DNA from: Rachicladosporium sp. CCFEE 5018
Lineage: Eukaryota > Ascomycota > Dothideomycetes > Cladosporiales > Cladosporiaceae
Assembly: GCA_002077045.2 (NCBI GenBank)
Contig: KZ111140.1
Location: 1-64,000, forward strand
Direction of reading: 5' to 3'
Length of the DNA: 64,000 bases
A program made the translations under genes and the position numbers. Below, piece after piece: positions 22,702-34,000 of the stretch. The first letter of the stretch is position 1; each line of letters begins with the position of its first letter. The notes under the pieces were generated by a model. It was not told the DNA's origin. It worked only from the letters and a program-made list of their open reading frames with translations, and searched no databases.

Positions 22702-23982
22702 TCAATCCATCATGCCCGATCCTTTGCTTAAGTACGCCGCATCAAGTCCGTCCTCACTGTCAGAGTCTCTCCTTGGGCGCACACTTTGGGCCTCCGTGGT
22801 ACCAAGTCGCTTGAGGGGAACGCGGGACGTTCCACTATCGTGACTGCCCAGCCTGCGCAACGCATGATGGGCGTCTCCTCGCTCAGCATGGGCACTCAGC
22901 TGCGATCGATCTGCAGTTCTCGACCGCTGCGTGCCGCTGTGCGAGCCATAGACATTGGACGAGGTGTCCTTTCGATGGCGAAAGTAGGATATCAGACCGC
23001 GGAGGGGAGCGAGATTGGCGGCAATAATGCCGAGGTTGACTTCGATCGTCATCCAGGTGCCGGTGGGTGTGTATGCGTCTGTGTGATGAGGCTTTCAGTG
23101 AATTAAACGGCGAGGAACAGATTACGAGATCCGTGGTCTTACATGTGGTGTCTGAGATGTTGAGGCCGAGTGAGGAAGCACGGAGAGCCGCAAAAGAGGT
23201 AGCGCTGATGAGAGTCAATCACTCATCTCCTAGACACATGGATGGCTTGCGGAGACAAGCTGCACTTACACAAGCCCGAGTCCCATCAACACGCATATGC
23301 CCACCTTCTTCCGCGTAGGAAGTTGGAGCTTCCATAGGATGACAATAGGAAGTAATGAGCATAGCAGATCTGTAAAGACCGAGAACGCTATAATATTTTG
23401 TCAGCCAACTCGAAGCAAGCTGTGTGAGATGTACTGTATCATACAGGCTTGAACGTAGATGGAGTAGATGCGCAAGTTCGGACTTCTACACTTCCCGGCA
23501 GAGCGATTCCAGAAGGCATACACAGGCGTGCATTCGACCATAAGAGCGATGATAGCCTCAAGTGTAGTGAGCGACATAAGAGCGATGATCGCATAGATGA
23601 ACCACGAGAAGTGCTTGGTGGTCTTGATCCGCAGGAGTAAGAGGCAGATCGAGGTCTTGATCAAGCAGAGCGTGATGAATAGGATGACCTGATTGATCCA
23701 GCTCAGCTTGCCAACCTCCACGATTGCGCTCTTCCCCAGAGCGCAGGCATGGTGTCCCTTGCCACTTGCAACGCCAACAATGTTGATCGCCCCCAAGGCG
23801 ATGGAGAGCAGGCAGGCGACCGTGATAGTGGCATCATCTCCGCCGAGCGCCTTGTCGCGTCTCCGGACCCAGAGCCGGAGAGCAGTCGTGACGATCGTCG
23901 GTGCAAAGAAGACGTAGGTCGTTATCAGTAGCATATACCCAATGTCTTCCGGGTTGCAGCCTGGGCGTAATGTTGTAGCCAT
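22702..23982 (-). CDS. Rhodopsin-domain integral membrane protein, copy 2
   Basis: Exons 23982-23445, 23387-23270, 23204-23143 and 23078-22702 encode 364 residues, matching copy 1 in structure. The seven-helix core is almost unchanged (for example EDIGYM for ENIGYM, RLWVRRR for RLWIRRR). About ten changes fall in the last exon, eight of them in the C-terminal cytoplasmic tail. I use the ATG at 23982 because it is shared with copy 1. This gene marks the right end of the duplicated unit; the duplication ends about 490 bp upstream of its start. Confidence 0.87.
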
Positions 23983-25263
23983 GATGGTTGTCAACTTGAG
24001 CCAGCTGTGGTACAGTCCAGAGCTTCAGTCAGGCAGTTCACGGAGGCAATCGTAGATACTGGTGAAACAGACCTGGAGATGCAGGAGCCTCGACATTTGA
24101 GAGCGCCAGCAACCCTGGCTGAAGGTCATGCCATCGCTGCATTGCTGTAACATAGTCTCGCGAGAATTGGGGATGAAGCTCCTGCGTGGTCTCATTCAAC
24201 TATCATGCAGGTGAATGTAACTTTATTAGATTAAGCGGGGCTTGAACCAAGGCTTCGCGGGACGCGGCATCGTTCGCCTGAGCATGCGAAAGTGCCATGC
24301 CAAGCAAGATCACTAGCCCAGCTCAGGTCCGGATCCAGTCGAAGACATGTGAATTTGCTCTGTCTTGCTCGTGTTGGAACAATGCAGCTGTGAGAATTTG
24401 CGAACTTATCAATAGATATGTGTTGTATCGAGATCGCGTTGTCAAACGCGTGGTGCTGAGAACGCGGTATTCAGCAGGAGGGAGCATATCAGCATATCAA
24501 GTAGGCTCTCCAGAAACGACGCTTCGCGAGATTGCTGCAACACTCTTGGGGCACATGTGCTCGCAACGACAGATGCATCTCCACAGTAGGTCGACCTGAA
24601 ATCCCATTATCATGGCGGGGGTAGTAGACTCGCGCATGTGACCTTCAAATACTTTGAAAGGCGATGTTGGCGGTTCTATGGCCGCCCAGTACACCAATAT
24701 ACAGTATGATGGAGGTCGATTGCGTGCCTGAACATCGCTACGATAGGCGATGACAGGCTGCTGGTGGTCTGCAGGATTGTGCAGGGTAGCGAAGAGGCAC
24801 AGGCGATGTCAGTTTAGGCCGGACAAGGTTCACGCGGCAGTACCCCTGGGATCTCGAGCCGCCTCGTGTTCCGGCTACACTCCCTCCGCAGCTTCAAGTT
24901 GCCAACATCCTCCTTTGGCCCGTTCATACAGATGCCAATCAAGAGGTGCATGATCCTTCGCGGCTGGGACCTGCATTCGACTGTGTCGCCCAACATGCGC
25001 GATCCTCACCAATGTGCGAATGTCCTCAAGTGCCGGTGGCGCCACTGCGTGGGTGGCTGCTTTTGCAGGAACATGTCTATGCACCTTATCATTAGATGAG
25101 TATAGCCGCAAAGCGATCCACACTGTGAGGACGATCGGCCTGTAACGCACATCGTACCATGTTTATGCGCTGTTTCTCATTGTCGGGTTCCTTTCCTTTC
25201 ACCTGCTATTACCATTGACGCGTGGAAGGGTTCAGCCTGACGTGCCAGGTAAACGCCATCAGC
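23983..25263. other. Gene-free stretch spanning the right duplication border
   Basis: 1.28 kb between the divergent rhodopsin-domain and GMC genes. Similarity to copy 1 ends at 24470. From 24471 to 25263 the sequence is single-copy in this window. I see no gene in it; short open frames have no recognisable domain. Confidence 0.6.
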
Positions 25264-27122
25264 ATGCCCTGCTACGCCACCGCACTGTTGGCGCTGAGCC
25301 TACTTGCGCCGGCTGCCACGCTCGCTGCCCCTAGTCAAGCCACGTACGACTTTGTGAGTCTTACTATTTCCTGTGACACTGCTTATCGCTCCGCTGACTT
25401 CAACAGGTCGTGGTAGGAGGCGGGATCGGAGGAGTCACCGTAGCGAAGCGTGTTGCAGAGTACCTCCCGGGCAAGACAGTACTTCTCATCGAAGCTGGGC
25501 CAGACGGCCGAGCGAATCCCCAGATCTACATCCCAGGCCGTAAGGGAAGCTTACTTGGGTCGGCCTATGACTGGAACTTCACGACTATCCCACAGCCAGC
25601 GGCGGATAACCGCGTCTTAGCTCAAGGTCGTGGTCGAGTCCTCGGTGGCAGCTCAGCGTTGAACTTGCTTTCGTGGGATCGCGGCGCCAAGGTAGACTAC
25701 AATTCTTGGGAGGAGTTGGGTAATTCAGGATGGGGTTGGGATGAGCTCTTCCCCTTCATGAAGAAGGCTGAGACGTATCAGCCCTCGTCCGTCAATGGTG
25801 CAAGTGGCATCCAGGGTACTGGGTTTACCGGACCCATTCATTACTTGGTGAACCGTCTCACATCCGCTCAGAACGAAGCTTTCTTTCCCGCAGTAGCCAG
25901 CCTCGGACTGAAGCAGACATACGACTTCCTCGCAGGCCAGCCACTGGGCTGGATGAGGCACACCAGTAACATCCTCCAGTCCAACTACACCCGCAGCTAC
26001 AGCCCTGCGTACCTCGCCGAGGCCACGACGAACCTGCATGTTCTCCTAAACTCAACAGTGGCAAAGGTAAATATCGACGGCTCCAAGTGCGCGAAAGGCG
26101 TCACTCTCCTCGATGGCACCATCATCTACGCTAAGCGCGAAGTTATTCTTTCCGCCGGAAGCATCCAATCGCCGCAGCTTCTCGAGCTCTCCGGTGTTGG
26201 TAACGCCACGATCCTGGCTGCAGCTGGCGTGAAGCAGCTCGTCAATTTGCCCAGCGTTGGCGAGAATCTGCAAGACCACATTCGCATCGTCGCCACCTAC
26301 CAGCTGAAGCCGAACTACACATCACCTGACATCCTGCGCTTCAATGCGACGTACGCAGCTGAGCAGCTTGCCCTCTACAATCGCAACATCACCTCTTTGT
26401 ACGATAACGCAGGTACGGCATACCTCTACGCCAACTTTGTGCAAGCTCAAGGGAACGACACGGCCCTCGTCGCAGCAGCGCAAGGTGCCCAGACAGGCAC
26501 TGTAGTCTACCAGAAGAAGCTCCAAAACCTCAAGGACAAGTCCCGAGGCGCTGCGCAGCTCGAAGTCCTGCTCTCAGACGGCTATCTGGGCAACAAAGGG
26601 TACCCAGTGAACGGTACAGCGCTCTATGGCAGCCAATTCTTTGCGCTGATCGGCGTACTCATGCACCCTTTCTCAGTCGGATCAACGCACCTGAACGCTT
26701 CATCATCGATCGTCTCGAAACCTCGCTTCAACCCGAACTACCTCAGCAATCCCTACGACGCCGCAGCCATCACGCAGATCGCCAAGTACCTCCGCAAGAT
26801 CGCCAACACACCTCCTCTGAGCAACACCTGGCAGTCAGAGTACGAGCCTGGCGTGCCACTGAACACTGACGCCGAATGGACTGCCTGGGCGCGTCAGAAC
26901 TTCCTCAGTATCTGGCATCCTGTCGGCACGTGCGCTATGCTGCCGAAATCGAAGGGTGGGGTTGTCGATACTGAGCTCAAGGTGTACGGCGTGAACGGTC
27001 TTAGGGTGGTAGATGCTAGCGTCATCCCGATGCTTCAGAGTGGACACATCAGCACGGGGATCTACGGTATTGCTGAGAAGGCTGCGGCGGCTATTGGCAA
27101 AGAGTGGAAGGGAGTACATTGA
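25264..27122 (+). CDS. Secreted GMC-family FAD oxidoreductase
   Basis: Exons 25264-25353 and 25407-27122 encode 601 residues; the 53-bp intron splits just before the FAD-binding motif. Residues 1-20 (MPCYATALLALSLLAPAATL) form a signal peptide. The Rossmann motif VVGGGIGG is followed by LLIEAGPD, then the two GMC signatures (GRGRVLGGSSALNLLSWDRG and GSIQSPQLLELSGVG). The catalytic His lies in IWHPVGTCAM and the second active-site His in QSGHISTGIYGIAEKA. Several N-glycosylation sequons fit an extracellular enzyme. GMC members oxidise alcohols or sugars with FAD; aryl-alcohol oxidase, glucose dehydrogenase or choline dehydrogenase-like activity cannot be separated from sequence alone. Confidence 0.93.
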
Positions 27123-27498
27123 GCAATATGTGAGCCTTGTAGATAGCTGGAGATTGCGTAACATACGTAAATGCGATACTGAGGCATTCTGTGTCCGCGA
27201 AATGCGGAACCCTTTGTGAGTGATAAGGTATCTAGTCAAATTACACCCGCTTTGAGGTCCAGTTCCGGACTGTCGAGGCACTCATATATGTCTACGCTCT
27301 AGAGCCGCACCGCTTGCCATGAACGGATCTGAGCAGAGATCGAAAGTAGGTGAACCTTATTACGCCACGCCTCACGCGTTGACAACGACTTCAAATCGCT
27401 TTTCCATATGCTCAGATAGCGAGAGCGCTAGACTCTAGGACGTCGTGGCCCAATTGGACATCTTCAGATCATCAACACGGGCCTGACCACCCATCAGC
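27123..27498. other. Intergenic region, GMC gene to NTF2-like gene
   Basis: 376 bp holding the 3' flank of the GMC gene and the promoter of the next gene. No other feature seen. Confidence 0.5.
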
Positions 27499-28295
27499 AT
27501 GGACGATCCTTTTGAAGACATCTCCTCTGTCATTCAAGCCCTCACGCGCGGCTCCCCAAGCGAGCAGCAATATACAATACAAATCTACTTCACTTCCTCA
27601 GCTTCCTTCTCTCACCCTTTCTGCCGCACAGGCTCGTTCGAAGGATCCCGCTATCTGATCGTAAAGATCTACCAGTGGTACAAGATCCTCTCGCCGAAGA
27701 TAGAGCTGGAGATCCATAGTGTTGGTACGTTGATCACCCTAACTTTCGCGCCGTTAAGAAAGTATCGAATTGATGATCCTCAGCATTCGATGGCAAATCC
27801 CTCGTCCTCTTCGTCAGTCTGACGCAGCTTTTCACCCCCTTCCTGGCTCCCATCTTTGCCAATCGCGTGGACCTGGATGTCAAGCTCACGCTGATACAAC
27901 ATCGCCACACGGGGAAGTACTATATCACGTCGCAGACAGATCTCTACACGATAGATCAATGGGTCCGCTTCCTCATTCCTTGGGGCATTGGGACGGCGAT
28001 AGTGTGTTTTCTACAGTTTCTGGCCACGCTGGGGTGTGCACTAGGGGCGTGGGTCGGGTCGCCGATTACTTGGGCGAGGGAACGGATCCTTGGGCGGAGA
28101 GGGAGGCTATGGGAGATGCGAGAGAACGGGATCGCCAAGACTGCCGGTGATACGAAAGGGTCAATCGAGCACGAGGTCGAGAAGGTGGAGGAGCTCGTAG
28201 AAGAAGCTAGGCGAGCCGCGCTGCAGGCCGATGATCAGAGCGCAGAGGCGACGGGAGTGGAGCTGTACGGCAAGATGCAAGTCGTGACAACGTAA
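27499..28295 (+). CDS. SigF-like NTF2-like domain protein with membrane anchor
   Basis: Exons 27499-27724 and 27784-28295 encode 245 residues. The N-terminal half has the NTF2-like fold sequence seen in fungal SigF-like proteins: IQALTRGSPSEQQYTIQIYF, SFSHPFCRTGSFEGSRYLI and KIYQWYKILSPKIELEIHSV, then TGKYYITSQTDLYTIDQWVR. A hydrophobic segment near residues 160-180 (IPWGIGTAIVCFLQFLATLG) predicts one membrane span. The tail is charged and coiled-coil-like (EVEKVEELVEEARRAALQ). Function of the family is not established. It is convergent with UTP8; the stop codons are 41 bp apart. Confidence 0.85.
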
Positions 28296-28336
28296 TGTTC
28301 AGGTCGGGGCAGGCCCAGAGTCATGTATCTATACAT

Positions 28337-30810
28337 CTATATCCTAATCCTCTCCAGCGCGTACTTCCCCACTCGCAGATCCTGCTCCCTCGCAATCTCA
28401 TACACGCTCTTCTTCTTCTGCGGTCCAAGCCTGCGATCCGGCTTCACCTTCTCCACACTCGCATTCAAAGGCAGCGCAGCATCATCTTCAGTCAGAGCCG
28501 CCTCTCTCCGCCGCTTGCTACTCGAAGGCATCAGACTCGCACATCTCTCGACCTCGACGATCTGACTTCCGAGCGTTTGTGCCTCCAAGCAGCCTTCAAG
28601 ACTAGCCGATACCTCTGCTCTCACAGCATCGAGGATCTCGGCAGTCTCCTCTGGCAAAGTATTGAGACCAACAAGCCAGCCACTCATGCCGATGGCATCG
28701 AACGTGCAGTTTAAAAGGTCGCCAATCTGTCGCACAGCCTGATCGGATGGGCTTCGCCCCTCCTCCTCGCCGAGCTGCCGATCTTTCACCTCGATTCGAC
28801 TGGCGTACTCGTCGTTACCGACATCGACGTAGCGAGACGTCCAGCCGCCTTCTGCAAGCTCGATGCGTAGAATCTGAATCAGGAACACAAGCTCATCGCG
28901 GGACAAGTGGATGCGTAGTGCGATCTTGACAGCGCTTCTGGGAAAGCCTCGCAACCGAGAAAAGATGGCCCGGAGCGCTGTGCTACGGTGTTCGAGACCG
29001 TACTGAAGCGTTTCGGACGCTGCTTCGAGTTCGTCTTCGGCGGCTTGCGTCTCGAGTTCGTATGTATGCTCGACATTGCCATTGGTCCGCGGCATTCCAT
29101 CGTCTGTCATGATCATGTCCTCGCTCGACATCGTAACATCCAGAATCCGTTCGTTGTCAGGCGCATCGCCCGTTGTGATGGCGCGCAGTGGTGGCGGCGC
29201 CAATGTGTCAAGCGACGCTATTGTCTCCTTAAGGGCCAGGACTATACTCTCGACTGGCAAAAGTCGATCATCGGAAAGCTCTGCGAAGCTAGCGCTTTCG
29301 ATGGACGTGGCAACATTGGCTGGTCTACTGCCTCGCGATCTCGATGGTGCCTTGCGTAGTGCCTCTGACAAAGAGAAGTCGGCGCCTCCGCTGCGTCTGA
29401 TAGACTTACCCGTAGCAGGCATCTGAGTGGCAACAAGTTCGTTGCCGTCCAGTCCAATCACGACATTGATGTCGTTGAAGCTCGTGATGGCACGAACGAC
29501 ACGTTTGAGATCCTCTTCGTCTCGTTTTCGCTTCCTGTCTTGGGAAAGTCTCGGAAGGACATCGTCAGGCAGTTGGGCTTGTACAGAGCCGTGGGTAGTC
29601 TCGTAAAGTATTATGTCGTCCGAGGTGACGACGAGCACCGTGGAACTCGACACTCGAACGAAGGAGATGACGGGATTACTGACGTCACCCAGTGTATGGA
29701 GGACTCTTGAACTGAGCTCCATCAGACCGACTATGTGGAGCTGTCCTGCGTGTAGTCGGCACAGTTGACCCGAGGCAGGATGAAATTCCCATTCGGTCGG
29801 GTCGGTTTGCCCTACCGGCGGGAGAGCAGGTAGTACGATAGCCTCAAGACGCTCAAGGCCGGAGGTGTGACTACCTGCGTGCTGTAGAGCAGCGTGACGG
29901 AAGCGGAATATCTCACTGCGTTGCATGGTTAGCAAAGGGCTCGGATTATCCGATGATACCGTCTTAGTTGGTGCAGGCCGTGGGCTTGAAATGCCGTGAA
30001 CGTTGTGTGGGTAGAGGCACTTACAGGTGAGTCTCCTGCTTGCGCTTCATGATACGATAAAGCAGCGGCATGGGCGAATCATCCTTGTTGCCGAGTACCT
30101 CAAGGATATCCTGACGGCCTTTCAGGAAACCTTTGCGCGCGGTTTGGACATCCGATGTCGAGTAGTGCAGAGCAGGCTGCTTTCGCGATCCATCCGCTTC
30201 GTGCGTCCACGCTCTTCGGCCTTCATTCATGGAGATACACTCCATGCGACCATCATGGTAACAGACTAGCAGGTCCGAGTTGAGTGCCGAAGCTTCAGCG
30301 TCACCAATCGATGTAGTGAGTGTTGGGATAGCCTCGATGTGTGTAGGAGCTTTGTTCAGGGCGAACTCTCGCTTTGTTGGTGTGGAGAAGGCGATTTTGC
30401 TGTGTTGGTTCTCGGAATAGCAGAGAATCCGTGCATTACTGCCCTCTTCGTGTATAGCGACATATTTCTCGCCCTGCATTGACCGGGCTCCAGCACGCTG
30501 AGCATATATTGATGATGGCTTGCAGCATAGCTTCGTCTGTGGTGGGAGAGCGTACGACGCTACCAATGCTTGCGATGAGACCTGTAACTCATGAGCTGGG
30601 GTTCCTGCCAACTGCCTGGCCCTTCCCGGGTCTCCGTACATTGTATATGCTCACACTCTCGCCGTCCACGCCCACCACTACCTCATGCCGCTTCCTCTTC
30701 CTCGAATTGCGGTAGCTGTACACCGGCGCTGCGTATGTCTTGCCGCCAACAGCGTCCAGAGGCTTCGGCAGTGAAGCAATCGAGTATGGCGCCTCCAGTG
30801 TTGCCGCCAT
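28337..30810 (-). CDS. UTP8: U3 snoRNP-associated protein Utp8
   Basis: Exons 30810-30640, 30581-30025 and 29915-28337 encode 768 residues. The N-terminus (SIASLPKPLDAVGGKTYAAP, then SRKRKRHEVVVGVDGESVSI) matches the Utp8 beta-propeller domain of filamentous fungi. The internal VETARKG-like stretch (DVQTARKGFLKGRQDILEVL) and the basic C-terminus also fit. Utp8 is a member of the t-UTP subcomplex of the small-subunit processome in the nucleolus, needed for rRNA transcription and 18S processing, and in yeast also for tRNA export. The second intron is 109 bp, longer than its neighbours. It shares a 249-bp divergent promoter with ELG1. Confidence 0.85.
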
Positions 30811-31059
30811 AGTCCTTGCCGTTAGATACACAGACTGCAAAGATCCTCGAGAGCTTGGAATCTCCAGTCAGAAAAATTGTCGGCTTCTCTTGTCTCCGAG
30901 CACCGAGGCGGACCACTTCCGCCTCAAGTCGCGTCACGCGTCTTTACGCGACCTCACTTCCATGATCTCAGTAGAGGAAGAATATTGTGGACATAATTCT
31001 AACACGTTCATTGCCGTCGCTGTAGCCACAGCACACATGTCCTGCTCAAAGATTCCTCA
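30811..31059. promoter_or_regulatory. Divergent promoter UTP8 / ELG1
   Basis: Only 249 bp separate the two start codons, so transcription of both genes must start from this short region. I see no clear TATA box. Confidence 0.55.
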
Positions 31060-34000
31060 ATGGCAGTCGCCATAACAATGCAGAGCAATGGAAGTGCTCT
31101 GCATCCATTCTTCGCCAAATCGAATGGCACATCATTGCCGGGCCATGAAAGTGACGCCCAGGCTTGTGAACTGCCACCACATCAAATAGGCAGAAGTGCA
31201 CAATCGCGACATCCGGACTCTCGGGAGGCACCCACAGCCAGCGATGTAGACTCCGAGTCAGAGCTTCCCATCTTTCTTGATGGTACTGCAGATGTCAAGA
31301 GACCGAAGACGGCTAGGAAACCCAGATCTAAGCTCGGAGCGCCCAGTAAAGGCCAGAGAACGCTTGGGGAGCTACTCAACCCGGGACAGGCGGTGGCAAG
31401 TTCTGTGAATGAAGTAGAGAAGATAGAGTCCCCCACAAGTCGGAATGGAAGCACCGAAAGCAGCAGACGTAAGCGCAGGAGGACGAGTCTGAACGGATAT
31501 CAAGATGTCGGGGACGACGAAGAATCAGGCACCAGCCGAGGCGACACGGAGGTATCAGACTATGTGCAACGCCATCCATCGCCTCAAGTGGTCATTCCAG
31601 CTACGGCACCTGAAGTCGCAGAGATCATTGCTCCAAGCGGGGCATCGTCGCTGCGCACGCCGCCGAAAAAGATGCTCAAGCTCGGTGCGGGCGGCAAGCT
31701 GGGCTCTCCCGTGACGAAGGCCGATAGACTCGACCCTGCTACCGCCGTCGGCCAGAGACGTGGGAGACCACGCAAAGTGAAAGAGGCGGAGGCGCCGAAG
31801 TCATTGGTAGTGTGCATGCGATATGCCAGTACCGCTGATGCTTCGGATTTCGGCGCTCGAGTGGAGCGTATCCTGGCCGGAGAAGAAAGACTGCCTCCCA
31901 TCATCGTGCCACCCAAGAAACGCAAGTCGCCTCGAAAGCCTACAAAACCACTTCACCCATTATTCGCAGGCAAGCCGATTGCTACAGCAACTCCGGCGCC
32001 TCCGAAGACTGCTTCGCCACGCAAGACATCTGCGATCACTCCGGGTAAGCTCCGGACGAAGACCATGCAGGATCGTCACGTGGAGCCGATGAAGGACCTG
32101 CCGTTTCACATGACATCTGCCCTCTTGAGAGATCGACTTCTGACCCGGCAGCCTGGAGTGAAGGAAGCTGAGTGGCCGACCAGGGACCTAAGACACATTC
32201 GTGGCCTCGATGGCAATGAATTACCTGAACGTACTGCAGCGATATGGAAGCAAAGGAAGCGGAAAACAGTCCGTGCAACGCCAAAGTCGCGGGACTCACT
32301 GCTGCAGGTCTTCGCACACGACCTGGAGCCAGAGGCTGATGCACGAATACGGCCGGACGGTTTCCATGAACCGCACGCTGATCTACGCTTGCCACACAAG
32401 CATCTCCTATCCGGCCACGAAGTAGCCTCACGTATTGCAACCGAACTGGCGGCCACGCTATCACTGGATGGCTCCCCGTCGAGTGCACCGCAGCAATCTT
32501 CTCAAAGTAGAGCTCATCCAGCACTGCAAGGCACGTATACCCGACTGCCCGAGTTCATGTCGGCATTTGACAACTGCAAGGGCGATCCGCTAGACTGGTG
32601 TCAGAAGCACGCGCCAATTTCCTCGCACGAGGTCTTGCAACCAGCGGCAGAGATGACCGTTTTGAGAGACTGGCTGAAGTCATTGGTTGTCAATGCTGTC
32701 GGTTCGGCTCCAGCGCAAGCACCCGCAGCAAAGGCTGAAATTAGACCAAAGAAGAAGCGGCGGCGCAAAGATGACAAAATGGACGACTTCCTCGTTGACA
32801 GTGACGAAGAGGTGCATGAGACTCTGCCGGTCACGGATGATGTGATCTTGGCAGGAGGCTCTCGCCACGCATCATCAGTGGTGCAAGTGGATCTTGGAAA
32901 GTCGAAGCTGAGCAATGCAGTGCTCCTCAGTGGACCTCATGGCTGTGGCAAGACAGCAGCCGCATACGCTGTTGCAAAGGAGCTGGGCTTCAAGGTCTTC
33001 GAGATCAGCTCCTCGGAACGCCGTACCGGGCGAGACGTACTCGACAAGATCGGCGACTTGACGGAGAACCACACAGTGCAACACAACACCCTTGATGCCG
33101 GCGAGCTCTCGGCATCCGAAGATCGCAGCGTTATGGAGGCTGCGTTCCAGAAGGATCTCGAGAGTGGTCGGCAGGGAAAGATGAGTGCGTTCTTCTCGGC
33201 GAAGTCAGCCAAGACTAAGTCTGCACCGAAGCCGATGCGAGCAAAAGCTACTACCTTGGCGACGATACAGAAGGCACTCAAGAAGCCTCCTCGCGGTCAG
33301 CAGCAGTCGCTTATATTGTTGGAGGAGGTCGACATCCTGTTCAAAGACGACAAAGACTTCTGGATTACTGTGCTGAAGCTAATGCTCTCGTCAAAGCGAC
33401 CCTTTATCATGACGTGCAACGATGAGGAGCTAGTGCCTCTGCATGCCATGTCTTTGCATGCTGTGCTCCGCTTTCGACCACCGCCAGTCGACCTCGCTAT
33501 CGATTACATGCTCCTACTCGCGGCTACTGAAGGCCATCTGCTGAGGCGGGAAGCTGTCACGTCAGTCTATCAGCTCAAGGAACATGATCTACGAGCTAGC
33601 ATCACTGAGCTTAGTCTGTGGTGCCAGATGGGCGTTGGCGATCCGAAAGCTGGACTTGGCTGGATTTATCAGCGCTATCCTCCTGGTAGCGATCGTGACG
33701 CTGAAGGTCGCAGGCTGAGAGTAATCAGCGAGGACACATACCAGCTCGGCATCGGCCAGACTGATACGCACTGTACCTCCACAGAGGACAGGCTATTGGC
33801 TGCATGCACCGACCACAGCATGTCTCCCAGTGCCATCCTTGGTTGGGACCTAGACTCAGTTGGCTACGCTTCCGATTTGGCTGTCGCATCGCTGCAAGAA
33901 CCAGCCCATTCGCTGCAGCAACTGGCACAATTGGCTGACGCACTGAGTGCCATCGATGTCTTCTCCACATCCAACACAAGGGACATCTCGCTTCCCCCAC

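Larger units (their letters stand above)
12988..24470 (+). repeat. Tandem duplication, copy 2
   Basis: Direct repeat of copy 1. It starts at the right edge of the assembly gap, inside the MOD5-like gene, and ends at 24470, where both copies share GCGGTAT before diverging. Beyond 24470 the sequence leads to the GMC oxidoreductase, which probably is the original right flank. The four complete genes in this copy are open and their splice sites are preserved. Confidence 0.95.

Noticed and set aside
1..24470. Explanation of the duplication purely as two haplotypes joined at the N gap
   Set aside because: A haplotype join would leave copy 1 followed by the GMC gene region, not by POL2 in unbroken sequence at 11571/11572. 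Not fully excluded without reads.
24866..25150. Short open frames on both strands before the GMC gene
   Set aside because: They overlap each other, have no recognisable features and lie in the promoter region.
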